Shown one piece after another: positions 33,598 to 45,524 of a DNA stretch of 64,000 bases. A model generated the notes under the pieces. That model was not told where the DNA came from. It did not search any database and saw only the letters and a list, made by a program, of their open reading frames with translations. Every line of letters begins with the position of its first letter. The stretch's first letter is position 1. Position numbers and translations under genes: made by a program. Source of the stretch: Cryptomeria japonica (Eukaryota > Streptophyta > Pinopsida > Cupressales > Cupressaceae). Where the stretch lies: positions 611,935,065 through 611,999,064 of the forward strand of contig NC_081405.1 of NCBI RefSeq assembly GCF_030272615.1, written 5' to 3'.

Positions 33598-35919
33598 ATG
33601 GCGAACATTCCAATGGTAAATCACCTCGGGGAATGTGTACGCACCTACAGACGATCGGATGATGCGAGAGCAGCGGTATGTATCTCAAAAACCCATATTG
33701 TCAATTTCATGAATTTTGCTTGCTTGCGGGACATTGCGGGGCCCATAGAGGAAGGAAAAATAGAGTTCCACGCCTATGTAAACAGGTTTTGCACCTGTGT
33801 AAGGTACACAGGCACAGCTTGATGCTGCATAGGCGTAGGACAGGGTACACAGGTGCAGTTGTGCACTTAGGACCCTAATTTGACCGAAAACAGTGCACAG
33901 ATGATCCCGAAAAGAGGGATAAGGGTAGTATAGGTCAAAATAGATAAGAAAAACCCTGATTGGTGCATGAAACAAGGAAATGCAACCCTTAGGAGAAAAC
34001 CCTAAAATTGACAAATTTGTGCCCCAATTGTGATGCAGAGTCGACAGTATCTATCGATTACGTGGGAGAACAGACCCGACTGCTTCATGTTGCAATACAG
34101 ACTCAGGAGTACTAACAAAGATACACTAGCAGGACTTGGATTATACTACATCACATACATGCCTGAGATTAGGGAAAACACAGGACTGCTCACCGCATTG
34201 GCAGAGCGATGGCATTCAGAGACTTCCTCATTCCATCTGTCGACTCGAGAGGCGACGGTGACACTAGAGGACGTGTGGCGTATCCTCCGCATTCTGATTC
34301 ATGGGGAGATGATAGTATATGACCCAGCGACATGGAGAGACTCGTTGTGCAAATTATTTGAGTGCGATGCAGATGACCTTGATATCGTAGAGAGGGAGAT
34401 CCGCTGGGAGACCATGGCAGCAGAGTACGATTAGCGATATGTGGTGATAGTCATGGTTATAGCATGCCTATTAGCAGGGGACAAACAAGGACATGGATTC
34501 CCTATTGGATGGGGAAGAGTGCTAGAGCGGATGGCGATAGAGGGGACTGTATACGCATGGGGACCATGTGTGCTTGCCATGCTATATTTTCAGTTGCATC
34601 ACATAGCATATCAGGGGGTTCAGACTTTGAGTTGTGGGGTCACATTGTTATAGGTATGGGCATTTGAGCACATAGCCATATGTCGATCAATTACAGAGAG
34701 ACAGGTAGTACCACACCGACCATATATGTACTATAATGGGGGTACGCTGAGACAGGGTCCATTTAGATACATACAATATTGGCGACATGAGCTAGACAGA
34801 TTGAGAGATTTCACATGGAGGCCATATCTTGATTGCCCTGGATGGTTAGATGATAGTGATGAGCTACCGTATTGTAGACAAGAGAGATACCTGATTGGAC
34901 GACTAGTGAATCGCCAGAGAGTGATTGAGATGTATCTTCCAGAGAGAGTCAGATGATAGTTTTGAGAGAGACAAGATGTACCGATAGGGACTGCACACTT
35001 TGCCTGATCTCACAAAGAGACGAGTCAGTGGGGGAGGATGACTCAGCCACACATAGCATATGCCGACTTCACACAGCTACAACAAAGATAGTGGGATTGG
35101 AGATCAGATGTTGTGGATGTCGGGATGACAGAGGAGTATGAGCGATGGTTTGCACGACGACGGCCTGTGCCATTGACAGATCCTAATACTCTTGTACCTA
35201 GGAGATAGGAGGACTTCCCACTCGCTGGAGAGGAGGAGAGAAATGATGAGGATGGATATGAGGATAGGGAAGATGATGAGGATGAGGAGGATGATGAGGA
35301 GAGAGGGGATGATGAGGAGGAGGACGAGAGGGATGATGAGGATGATGAGGAGGAAGAGGACGAGGATGAGAGGGAAGAGCCAGATCCAGCCGATCACGAG
35401 GCATTGCAGGATATACCCATAGGGCAGGAGACAGCAAGCATAGAGGAGATGCAGACATGTAGGGCCACCATAGCGAGTCAGCATGATTACATTGCCACAT
35501 TAGAGAGACAGAATGCTACCTTGAGGACAGAGCAGGATCAGTTCAGAGCAGAGATAGCCAGACTGACAGCGGCTCAAGATACAGCGATAGCCCAAGCATA
35601 GCAAGCAGGGCAGAGAGTGACTGAGTATATTGGGTCGATTAGGGATGCCAGTGTACGTGAGATGGCATAGATGTTGGTAGAGACCGAAGATGAGATACGC
35701 CATTGGAGGAGACTATATGAGAGTGCAGTTCCACCAGAGCAGAGAGTAGCGTCATATCGGTCACGGTCGAGGACAAAGAGCAGGCCATGCTCTCGGAGGT
35801 CAATGAGCAGCATGGGGGTGAGTGGACCTAGGAGACCACCACAGTCAGGACCAGGGACAGGAGGGGCTTCATCATCGAGACATAGCAGGGATGAGGAGGA
35901 CAGAGGGAGCACCCAATGA
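33598..35919 (+). pseudogene. Antisense plant mobile domain (PMD) gene of element B
   Basis: Exon 1 33598-33675 (26 codons, MANIPMVNHL .. RRSDDARAA), donor GTATGT, intron 33676-34038, acceptor TTGTGATGCAG, exon 2 34039-35919; both junctions are phase 0. The PMD core reads LTALAERWHSETSSFHLSTR, ATVTLEDVWRILRILIHGEM, IGWGRVLERM and, after a TAG, VWAFEHIA. The protein then has DVVDVGMTEEYERWFARRRP, a tract of about 50 residues almost all Asp/Glu (35230-35390), a coiled coil (ATLERQNATLRTEQDQFRAE, 35490-35650) and an Arg/Ser-rich tail ending at TGA 35919. In-frame TAGs at 34432, 34651, 35206, 35599 and 35668, and a broken patch near 34950-35100, disable it. It is probably nuclear, by analogy with MAIN/MAIL1; its role in the element is unknown. 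Confidence 0.9.
33676..34038 (+). other. Intron of the B PMD gene
   Basis: GTATGT .. TGATGCAG, 363 bp. It contains short direct and inverted copies of GGTACACAGG and GCACCTGTGTA (33790-33865), less regular than the repeats in the X and C introns. Joining the exons keeps the frame. Confidence 0.75.
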
Positions 35920-37179
35920 CAGAGGCACGTGCTCCTTATGACAGACATTTGACATTATGTACGCAGCTTGCAGGCCATACTTAGGACAGATAGTCCAATT
36001 TTGTACTCCGATTTTGTTTTGATATATGATATGATATGCAGCTATATGATGGGATGCAATGTGTTATGGCTTATGGTTACTTTCCATGTATGGATGTCTT
36101 ATGCACTGTTTATGTACCATTGTGGAACATGTATGAATATATTATTATGTGTTTTTGATGCATTTATAATATGAAATGGATAAAATGTTTTTGTATGGAC
36201 TTGATATAATGCAAAGGTACTAATCAATGAATGCAGGATGCAGCTTATGTTTTTGGAGATTGGAGAACTAGACCGAACTGACTACCCAAACTGACGAAAG
36301 AAATGTTAGTAAGAAGAAATTAGATAGAGGACAGTTGGAGATGAATAAAAACTTGCTTTCACCAATGCACAGAAGTAGGTGAGAACCTTTATTTAATGTA
36401 GCAAAGCGGATGCAGAGCATCATGGCATTGAAGGCCAGAGCTGAAACACAACCCTTTTTGCAAAAGACAGACACATCGCACACAAGGAATGAGTGAATCA
36501 TCCTAGGGTCCATACATCAAGGGTCGAGGTATGTGCGGCGTTCACAAAGCAAACGTACTTATCACAAACACCCAATGATATAGTTGCCCCAGTTTGTGAC
36601 AAACATTCCACAAATAGCAAACATAACAAAAAAGAGGAAAGGGACCATGAACCATCCCGGTCACTCTAAATCATTCAGTGACATCATCGAGCAACATAGG
36701 AACATGATCGAAGCCAAAGATAAACCAGTAAAAAGATAAGACGCACAAATTCAACCAAGTCAAACAAACAGTCTGATCATCATTGTCAAAAGTGGAAAAC
36801 AAGAATGATCATGATGTCTGGTTCCTAGGGAATGCGGTACCCCGTCTAAGACAGGACACAATCTGGTTTCGAGTATACCACACTTTGCATAAGACCCATG
36901 ATAATAGTGACAAGGACAAATGATATTGATGTTGATTGATTGATATGACAATTTTGATCAATTTGAATGTTTGGTTTGATTGAAAAGTTCATCTGTTAAC
37001 GCGTGCTTTCAGTTAAAGCACAATGTTGTAACATGTTATCTGTTTGTTGTCTACACAAATGTTTGATCGATTTGTTGTTGGATGTATGCTCAGTGATCTG
37101 TCTATGCACAGAGGGTACCATTTATTGACAAAATGCAAAATGCCAAAGAAATTGTTTTTGGATTTTGATGTTTTAAGAT

Positions 37180-37470
37180 TTTTTTTGTCATTTTTTCAGG
37201 ACTTTATTTGACTTTTTAGAGATTTTTTCAGGACATTATTTGACTTTTAGGGATTTTTTCAGAACATTTTTTATTTTATTTTTTATTATTTCAGGATGTT
37301 ATTTGATTTTTTTGGATTTTTTTCAGGACTTTATTTGATTTTTTTGGATTATTTCAGGACTTTATTTGATTTTTTTGGATTATTTTAGGACTTTATTTGA
37401 TTTTTTTGGATTATTTCAGGACTTTATTTGATTTTTTTTTATTATTTCAGGACTTTATTTGATTTGAAAG
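37180..37470 (-). repeat. T-rich minisatellite, about 33-bp unit
   Basis: About eight copies of TTTCAGGACTTTATTTGATT followed by a T-rich tail. Copies at the 3' side are nearly identical, copies at the 5' side shorter and diverged. Confidence 0.85.
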
Positions 37471-37712
37471 CTCCAGTAATTGACCATGACAAGAGGCGTG
37501 CACCCAATGAACATTTGAAAAATATATATAGCAACCAGGACCAAAACATATGCACAAGGACTGGAAACCTGAGTATGCAAGACAATAATGTTGACCAATC
37601 ATAGGCCTGGAACAGAACAATGGGTCAGGGCAAGGATAAGCATGAGAAACCTGCGGGGGGAAAGTATAGCTAGGGGTCATGATAGATGATGGAGCAATAA
37701 TCTTTTACACAT

Positions 37713-37780
37713 GGCGCCTGTTTGCCAGGTTTTCACCATGGTACTTGCCCAAAGCACCTGTTTGCCAAGTTTTCACTAGA
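37713..37780 (-). other. Conserved post-pol motif in B, two copies
   Basis: The minus strand has TGGTGAAAACCTGGCAAACA followed by GGCGCC, and a second diverged copy (AGTGAAAACTTGGCAAACAG with GTGC) separated by GGGCAAGTACCA. C has the same arrangement, including GGGCAAGTACCA. Confidence 0.65.
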
Positions 37781-37873
37781 GGGCGAATTATTTTTTTTTA
37801 CTTTGGTTCTTTTCAATTTTTTTCACTTTTTATTTAATTTTTTTCTTTCACTTTTTGATTTTTTTGTATTTTT

Positions 37874-39225
37874 TTATTTTTTTATTTTTTTGTATTTTTG
37901 CAGGATCATATTTGAAGAACTGCTAACAGAAAATTGTGTCCAGTACTTTCGAAGGTGCATGCTATTTACAGGGTCTGACAAAGGTTCACCTTCTGGGGTT
38001 GCAAGTTGATATGCCCCCAAGCCATAGGCTGCAGTAACTATGAAAGGCCCAACCCAATTAAGCTCAAACTTTCCTTTGATGATATCAGTAGATTGTGCAT
38101 TCTTCGGGTTTGCCTTTAATACCAAATCTCCCACTTCGAAGTGTCATCCTTTGACCTTCTTATTATAAGAGCATCGGAGACGGTTTTGATATGCCTGCAA
38201 ATGTGTCAGGGTTGCCTGACGTTTCTCATCTAACATCTCAAGCTGATGCAACCGAGAGACTTTGTGCATTTCATCATCAATCAAATGTTGCAAGGAAACA
38301 CGCAAAGAGGGAATTTCCACTTCCAAGGGTAAAATGGCTTCCGCACCATACACCAAGGAATAAGGTGTTGCGCCAGTAGGTGTGCGGATAGAAGTGCGAT
38401 AAGCCCATAGTGTTGGATTCAACTGTACATGCCAATCTCGACCAGCGTCATTGACAACCTTTTTCAGGATCTTAATGATGGTTTTATTTGATGCTTCGGC
38501 TTGACCATTACTTTGTGGATAATAAGGACTGGAGAAATGGTGTTGGATGCGAAATTTTTCACAGAGTTCCTTGACATCTTTATTTTTAAATGGACGGCCA
38601 TTATCTGTGACAATTGCAAGGGGTACCCCATATGTGCATATGATATAATTCAGTAGAAACTTTGAAATTTGAACACCAGTGATATAGGTCATGGGGATAG
38701 CCTCGATCCATTTTGTAAAGTATTATGTGGCCGTGATGATGAATTTGTGTCCATTTGCAGATGTCGGGTGAATCTTGCCAATAAGATCCAATCCCCATTG
38801 AGAAAAGGGCCACAGAGATACGACAGAGTGAAGTTCTTGGGCTGGCGCATGAATGTAATTTCCGTAGATTTGGCATTTGTAGCATTTCTTGACAAAATCA
38901 TGAACATCCTTTTCCATAGTGGGCCAATAATACCCAGCACAAATCAACTTTTTAGCTAGACTCAGACCATTGAAATGGCCCCCACATATACCATCATGAA
39001 CCTCGTGTAAAGTCATTTGTGCCTCATTAGAATCCAAACACCTGAGGAGGGTGTGGTCAAAGGAATGACGGTAAAGGGTGTCTACGATGATGACATATTT
39101 GGTTGTCTGGCGGATGAAGGCTTGGCGTTGGTTAGAGGAAAGGTTAGGTGGTAAGGTTTGGGATTTCAAATATTGATAGATGTCATTGTACCACGGGGAA
39201 TTAGGACCAACAAGAACACACATCA
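37874..39225 (-). pseudogene. Integrase of element B
   Basis: Zinc-binding region EVHDGICGGHFNGLSLAKKL .. CYKCQIYGN, catalytic core with QWGLDLIGKIHP (first D), IVTDNGRPFKNKDV (second D) and SNGQAEASNKTI (E), then the C-terminal domain FEVGDLVLKANP .. KFELNWVGPFIVTAAYG ending MHLRKYW. Three same-frame readings (from 40123, 38692 and 38134) are separated by single breaks near 38700 and 38140. The enzyme would insert the cDNA. It is slightly less damaged than the X copy. Confidence 0.93.
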
Positions 39226-40123
39226 CATCTGCTATCGGAATTTCAAAAGAAGGGATAAGAAACTGTTCGACCAAAAATTCACATCTGTCCATATTGTGGG
39301 GCATATTTAACATGGAAGCAATAGTTGCCATAGCATCTGCTGACTTGTTTTGAATTCTTGGAACTTGACTGAAATGGATAGCTGTAAATTTTGTCTTGAA
39401 GAAATCCACCATATGCTTGTAGGGAATAAGCTTTTCATCTTTCGTTTCATAGTCATCATTCACTTGACGGATGACTAACTGGGAATCTCCATAGACTTGC
39501 AAATGTGTGATGTTCCAGTGGATCGCTACTCGGAGTCCTGTGACCAGAGCTTCGTATTCTGCAATATTATTGGTGCAATGGAAAGTTATTCTGTAGGATT
39601 TGGGAATAGCATCACCTTGAGGGGTGACAAACAATATACCTGCTCCGGACCCGAATTTGGTATGGGATCCATCAAAATATAACTTCCATTCATTAGAAGA
39701 TGTGAGAGCAAATACTGATTCATCTAGAAAATCCGTCAACATTGGATGATCATCATGAATAGGTGCCTCTGCAAGTTGATCCGCTATGATTTGTCCTTTT
39801 ATTGCCTTTCTCTCAATGTACTCAATATCAAACTCACTGAGCATCATAACCCACTTTGCTAGGCGACCTGTCAAAGCTGCCCTACTAAGCAAGTATTTCA
39901 AGGGATCAATTTTTGCAACTAACAATGTCTGATGACTTAACATATAGTGTCGAAGCTTCTGTGTTGCAAATACCACTGCTAAACATGCTCGTTCAATAGT
40001 TGAATAATTCAGTTCATAGCCCACTAGTGTCCGACTGATATAATAAATAGCCTGTTCTTTGCCTTTCTCATCTTGTTGGGCTAAGAGAACTCCCAGTGTC
40101 GTTTCAGTTGCAGAAATATACAA
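39226..40123 (-). pseudogene. Two RNase H domains of element B
   Basis: First domain: ISATETTLGVLLAQQDEKGK, YYISRTLVGYELNYSTIERA and the RLAKWVMMLSEFDIEYIER tail, the usual gypsy RNase H after RT. Second domain: WKLYFDGSHTKFGSGAGI, NNIAEYEALVTGLRVAI, LQVYGDSQLVIRQV and IQNKSADAMATIASML, an archaeal-type RNase H with D-E-D catalytic residues in FDG, AEYEAL and YGDS. A second RNase H at this place is the hallmark of the Tat lineage. A one-base frameshift separates it from RT near 40110-40140; otherwise it is open. Confidence 0.94.
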
Positions 40124-41555
40124 TATGAATGGCTTCCCTTCTATAGGAGGGCATTAGAATAGGTGGCGACAGCAGATAATCCTTGAGAGTTTGAAATGTT
40201 GATTGACATTGCTCAGTCCATTTAAAAGTGACACCTTTATGCAATAAATGCTGGAAGGGGTGACATTTGTCTGCCAATTGAGCTATAAACCCGCGGATTG
40301 ACGGTAACTTCCCTTGCAAACTTCTTAGTTGACAGAGATTGGAAGGAGGAGGCATATCCATTATTGCTTTAACTTTTTCGAGGTCTACTTCGATGCCTCT
40401 GTGAGAAACAATGTACCCTAATAATTTGTCGGCTGTGACACCAAAGACACATTTCTTTGGGTTGATTCTGAGCTTGTAGGTTTCCATTCGATCAAAGATT
40501 GGGCCAAGGATGGCTAGATGACTATCTCTTGTGACAGATTTGCATAATAGGTCATCAACATAGTCTTCCATCAAAGTATGCATAAAATCATGGAAAATTG
40601 TCGTCATAGCTCTTTGATATGTTGTGCCAGCATTTTTAAGACCAAAAGGCATCACATTCCAGCAGTAGGTACCCCAAGAACATGTGAATGCAGTCTTATG
40701 TTGATCTTCAGGAGCAATACAAATTTGATTATATCCAGAAAAACCATCCATCAATGATAGCATCTCATATCCGGCAGTCATGTCAACTATGATGTCTATA
40801 TTCGACAGTGGAAAATCATCTTTAGGGCATGTTTTATTAAGATCCCTAAAATCCGTATAGATTCTAATGCCCCCAATTACTTTGCTAACTGGTACCAAAT
40901 TTGAAATCCAGTCTGCATAATCAATGGGTCTGATAAAGCCCACATCTAATAATTTTTTTAGTTCTACCTTGACCAAGAGAGCCACTTGGGGATGCATCTT
41001 TCTGAGTTTCTGTTTGATGGACTTGGCATCTGATTTTAATGGCAAGTGATGAAGGACTAATTCTGGATCAAGGTCAGGCATATCTGCATAGGACCATGCA
41101 AAATTGATCTTCTTCTCAAGAAAGAAATTGACAAAATCTATCTTTTCCTGTTTTGAGAGAGAAGTAGCGAAATGAATGACCTTAGGGTTGTCAGGTGTAC
41201 CCAAATTTATCTCTTCGGTCATTTCCACAAGCAATGTTGATTTATCCTGACTTGACAAGGGTATGTCCAATCTTCCACCTTTGGGCGCCTCAGAGAGGTT
41301 TTCACCTACAGGTACGTCTTTTATTTTTACTTTTTCATGATCAGAGAGTGCCTTATGGTTTTCACTCAAAGACCTATTCTTTTGATTTTTTACTTTTTCT
41401 TTTTCATTTTTATGACTAGAAGATGGAATTGACTCCCCAAAATATGTTGTAGAATCTAAATCAATAGCAAACCCTACCTTATGATCACCTTGTGGTATGC
41501 CTTCCCGTAGTCCAAGGAATTTTGCAATTACTTTGTCATTTTGAAAACAATCCAA
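40104..41555 (-). pseudogene. Reverse transcriptase of element B
   Basis: 483 open codons. The N-terminal third is a charged linker (NEKEKVKNQKNRSLSENHKA). RT begins near residue 150: KQKLRKMHPQVALLVKVELK, LLDVGFIRPIDYADWISNLV, YTDFRDLNKTCPKDDFPL, SLMDGFSGYNQICIAPEDQH, FTCSWGTYCWNVMPFGLKNA, and the active site EDYVDDLL. The connection subdomain PPPSNLCQLRSLQGKLPSIRGF follows. It makes cDNA from the element RNA. It is intact through the active site, then shifts frame just before RNase H. The ATG at 41555 is internal to the polyprotein. Confidence 0.95.
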
Positions 41556-41576
41556 TTTGAGTGGTTCTTGTTGTTC

Positions 41577-42392
41577 CTATTGGATAAGCTGTGGATAGAC
41601 AAGGGGCATTTCATCATCGGTTTTAAGGAGAGAGAGGGTCGAGATGGTAAAGATGTAAACATTTGTGGTATCACTGTCTGAACTGCTCGTATCTGATTCG
41701 GAGCTTGGGTCCCAGAATGACTCTATCCAAGCATTAGGACATGTTTTGGGAGGGGTAGTTATTTCATGTTTGTCTTCCATGGGCAAATCATCAGGGTCAA
41801 GGAAAATATCTTCGAGGGCATAGGAGCTAGAAGAAAAGGAACTCCATTCCCATTCATTGGAATCAGTTTCGGCTTGGATATCCTCAGGTGTTGTTTCATC
41901 ATCAAAGTCACACCCTTTTCCACACGTGGTCACTTTGGTAGACAAGGTTCCAATTCGCAATGGTACAAAACCTAATCCTAAAGTTGGATGTCGCATCTTG
42001 GGTATAATAGGTTCTAGTCTTCCTTTCTTGTCAGGGCCCAAACCACTGCAGCCATCATATCCCTTTTTCTGCAGCATAGTAAACCCTTTGCCATACCGCT
42101 CCACCGGCAACCTGACAAGTGGTGTCTCAGTTGGATCCTTATAAAGCCAATCTATGACATCATCATCCAAAGTTTCTTTGTCAAGTTCACCCCATCTTGT
42201 AAATGTAGTGGGGGGTTGATATTGAATGACTATCTTAGGTTCCTTTTGCAACAAATGTGGTTTGCCATGTGATTTTGGAGATATTGGTAAATTCCCAATG
42301 AGGAATGTTTGAGCCATTGAATACTCTCCGCATCCTTGGTCCTGTATCTTCAATTTCCCTTTGACAGCATCTAACAATTCATTAGGATCCAC
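41577..42392 (-). pseudogene. Polyprotein linker of B with a G-patch domain
   Basis: In the same frame as protease and RT. After DQGCGEYSMAQTF comes WLYKDP and then a G-patch: YGKGFTMLQKKGYDGCSGLG followed by PDKKGRLEPI (near 42011-42100), matching the consensus with repeated Gly and hydrophobic residues. An acidic, Ser-rich tail follows (SETDSNEWEWSSFSSSSYA-like). G-patches bind RNA or helicases, and one sits at the protease C-terminus of some retroviruses. Its role here is inferred to be RNA or RT binding. X shows the same acidic tail at 63570-63660, so its G-patch should lie just beyond the window. The segment ends in a TAG at 41574-41576. Confidence 0.8.
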
Positions 42393-43586
42393 ATAATTAT
42401 GTGAGTGGGCCTCCCCATTGACTGGGACTTGTTGCTTCAGGGAATCCTTTAGATTAGCACAAAATTGAAATGGATTACGATCTCCTGGAATTGTTATCTC
42501 AGTCCCATTGTAAGGATATTTTAAGCACTAATGATAAGTAGATGGAACTGCTTTCATTGCGTGGATCCATGAACGGCCAAGAATCATATTGTAAGGGAGA
42601 TCAAGGTCTAGGACCTGCAGGAAAGTGTTTTATGTCACTGGACTGACTTTGATAGGCAATGAAATTACCCCTTTAGATGGACGCTCAGCATCATCATATG
42701 CTTTGATTGTTATTCTTCTGGAAGAATCAATGTCATTTTCTGTATAACCAAGACCAATGACCACCCTCAAGGTACAGATGTTAAGACCTGCTCCGCCATC
42801 TATCAAGACTCGTCGGATCTTGCAATTATGGACAAAGACTTCAACATGTAAAGGATCATTATGAGGGAGCTTATCAGGAGAAATATCATTATCAGAAAAG
42901 GCGACGTGTTGGGAAACAGCTAGATGTCCAATTCAGGCTTGAAACTGGTCAACATCAATGTCTATCGGGACAGTGGACTCAGTTAAAGCTTTATCCAGGA
43001 CTGCGCAATGCATAGGGGACATTTTCAACAACTCAAGAATTGATATTTGTGCAGGTGTCTTCCACAGATGATCTAGGAGATTATACTAACTTGTAGGAGT
43101 TGATTTGGGAGGAATTGCGGGAGCTCCTTTCAGGACTATTTTGGATCGACAAGTGGTGACTGTGCAAGAAGGATCTTGTCCCTTTATTCTTATGGTCAAA
43201 ACATACTCATTTGATGCTCGCAAACAATTGATGACATTGTTATAACCAGTATTTGCATAATTAAGATTTGTTGTTTGGGTAGAGTTTGAAGAAGATGCTT
43301 TACCCTTATCATGATCAAGCAAAGGAGTTTTAAAAATTGTATGATCAGTGTTAGAGGTCGCGTTGGGCGGGTCTACCCCAATTACTCCTTGATCTAACAA
43401 GTCTTGAATCATATGTTTCAATTGAAAACACGATGCAGTTTTATGTCCTTTTGATCGATGGTATTCACAATATGCAATATCATTCCACCAATGCGGCTTT
43501 ACCAACGGTTCTGCCTTGATATCTGGTAACTTGATAAACTTTTCTTGTATTAATTGTTTCAATACTGACTCAATAGGCTCTCCCAA
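42393..43586 (-). pseudogene. Zinc finger and aspartic protease of element B
   Basis: YCEYHRSKGHKTASC (CX2HX4HX4C-like finger, near 43430-43470) follows a conserved PHWWND box. The protease part has VEVFVHNCKIRRVLIDGGAG, with DGG in place of the usual DSG/DTG, then ITIKAYDDAERPSKGVI and the second hydrophobic block VLDLDLPYNMILGRSWIH. The frame is unchanged, but in-frame stops occur near 43083, 42940, 42630 and 42530. Protease cuts Gag-Pol; the finger binds RNA. The substitution in the active-site triplet is shared with C, so it is a family trait, not damage. Confidence 0.88.
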
Positions 43587-45519
43587 TGGTGTAAACTATT
43601 GAGGAGGCCCATCCCTTGATCGCAAAGGTTTTCGTTGCTGATTTTGTTGCTGACCTTGTTGTTGATTATATTGTTGAGTATATTGTTGGTATTGTGGTTG
43701 TTGAGTAACATTGCTTGCTGGTGTTTGATTTTGTTCCATAGCCGACATATTAGGAGCACTCAATTTCTTTATTGTGAACATGGGTTGATTTGCATTCACT
43801 GCTCTTGCGTCAACAACTCCATCATTAGTGACATTCTTGTTTTTGTACCAAAATCTATTTCTATCCCCTGAATTGTTTGTGTTGTCACTGTCTTTGTTGA
43901 GCTTAATGATTCCCTTAGCTACAAGAGCAGTTTCAATGCTCATCCCTTTCTTAATGAGTTTCTCAATGGTACTGGGACTTTTCAATTTGAGTTCATACAT
44001 CATTTCTGGGACCAAATTTTGAATAAATAAGTTCACTTGTTGTTCTTTAGGTATATCTAGGGAAGAACGACTATACAAGCTTCGCCATCATTGTAAGAAA
44101 GTCACTAATGGTTCACCTTGCTTTTGCTTGGTGTTGCATAAATCTGACATGGTCACTTCACTGTCAATGTTGAATGCGAAGTGGGATATAAACTTTTGAG
44201 CCAATTTCGACCAAGTCTTTATATTCCCTGGCAAATGTGAATACCAATCCATGGCTTATCCTGTGAGACTTCGTGCAAATAAGTGCATTAAATATGTTTC
44301 CTCATAACTCACTTCAGTACATGCTGTGAAAAATGCTCGAATATGGTCTTTTGGATTGCCATTCCCTTTATATTTCTCAAAATTAGGTGCCTCAAAATGC
44401 TTAGGGAAGGGAGGCATGTACAAGCTCTTGTCAAATGGATTAGGACATAAATCTTGATTTGTGTACAATTTCTTTGTTCCTTTGGTTTCCAATGCATCGA
44501 CTTGTTGTTGCAACTTCTCAAGCTGTTGTGCAAATGTGTCAGGAATCGAAGATTTTGGAAGTTCATCATTCACTCTTGGGTGTACTCTTTGTTGATACAT
44601 CCTGCTCTCCATTGGCTGTTGATGCTCAAAAATTGTTGTCTTTGGTGTCTCTGGCATATAAAGTTCTTGATACAGCTCTTGTTGTTGTGGTTGTGTCATG
44701 CCTTGACATTGACCCTGTTGTTGTGCTTCTTATGGTGGAATCATGATTGGTAGCCTTGGTTGATATTGCAATTGAGGGTGTTGTTGATATTGCATGGACA
44801 TCAATTGTGGTTGTGAAGTATGGTAATTTGTTTGTCTTGGCACATATTGAGGCACATGTTGTTGTTGATGCTGATGAATCGAAATTTGTTGACTTTGTGC
44901 CAATTGTTGTTGTCTTGATGTAAATCCCATCATTTGCAAAAAACTTTGTTTGGGAGGTTTTTGTTGTTTCTCCTTGAGATGGGGTATGGCACTCACATTT
45001 ACTTGCTATGTTGTTTGTCCAATCCACTGTGGTGGTTGCAAGTTTGAATTAACTTGTAATGGTGCAGAAGACACCGCAACATGTTGTTGAATGCGATATT
45101 GTTGTTGTTGTGCATTGCTTGTTTGCACATTCGATTGTGCCTTTTGTGTATTACTCAATTGTTGTAACACTTGTTGTTGGTGCAAACCACTATTTGTGGC
45201 TCTTTGTGTTGCCATTATCAAAGGATCTGTCACAATATTTTGCATAATAGGTACTTGAGTATTTGGCACATATATTGAACTTAATGGGACATAGGAACTT
45301 TGCTACATTGTGGAATTGTTTTGGACATTGGTAAGATCAGGCATTTCAGTCGTAAAGCTTTCTTGCATCTTAGATTTTGACCCACTTGTAATTATTCAAG
45401 GAATCATTTCTTGTTGAGGGACAGCTGTCAATATTTGTGTGGCCCTCATTTGATCTTGTGTTAAAGGTGTTGTATTAAATAACGGATTGTTTATTGTTTC
45501 AAATGATGACTTTTGAGGA
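43587..45519 (-). pseudogene. gag of element B, middle and C-terminal part
   Basis: A glutamine-rich region comes first (45330-44500: QQQLAQSQQISIHQHQQQHV, QQYTQQYNQQQGQQQNQQRK further on), with the retrotransposon gag domain between (PFPKHFEAPNFEKYKGNGNP, KDHIRAFFTACTEVSYEETY, AMDWYSHLPGNIKTWSKLAQ, LCNTKQKQGEPLVTFLQ). Gag forms the particle and binds the RNA. Stops near 45400, 45302, 45003, 44727, 44253, 44079 and 43593 all lie in one frame. Compared with C, the stops at 44253 and 44079 replace Q and R. Confidence 0.9.
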
Positions 45520-45524
45520 ATAGT
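45520..45524 (+). repeat. Target-site duplication of C, left copy (atagt)
   Basis: ATAGT directly before TGTAGACACC. The right copy is at 56962-56966. Confidence 0.95.

Larger units (their letters stand above)
35920..37873. other. Spacer of B between PMD gene and pol
   Basis: No gene recognised. It includes the T-rich minisatellite at 37180-37470, the conserved motif at 37713-37780 and a T-rich run up to the integrase end. Confidence 0.7.

Noticed and set aside
35192-35500. Overlapping readings rich in Met/Arg (plus) and Pro/His/Leu (minus)
   Set aside because: They are other frames of the GAT/GAG acidic tract of the B antisense gene.
37722-38009. 95-aa plus-strand reading with Phe-rich middle
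   Set aside because: It overlaps the T-rich tract and the integrase end of B on the other strand; no motif.
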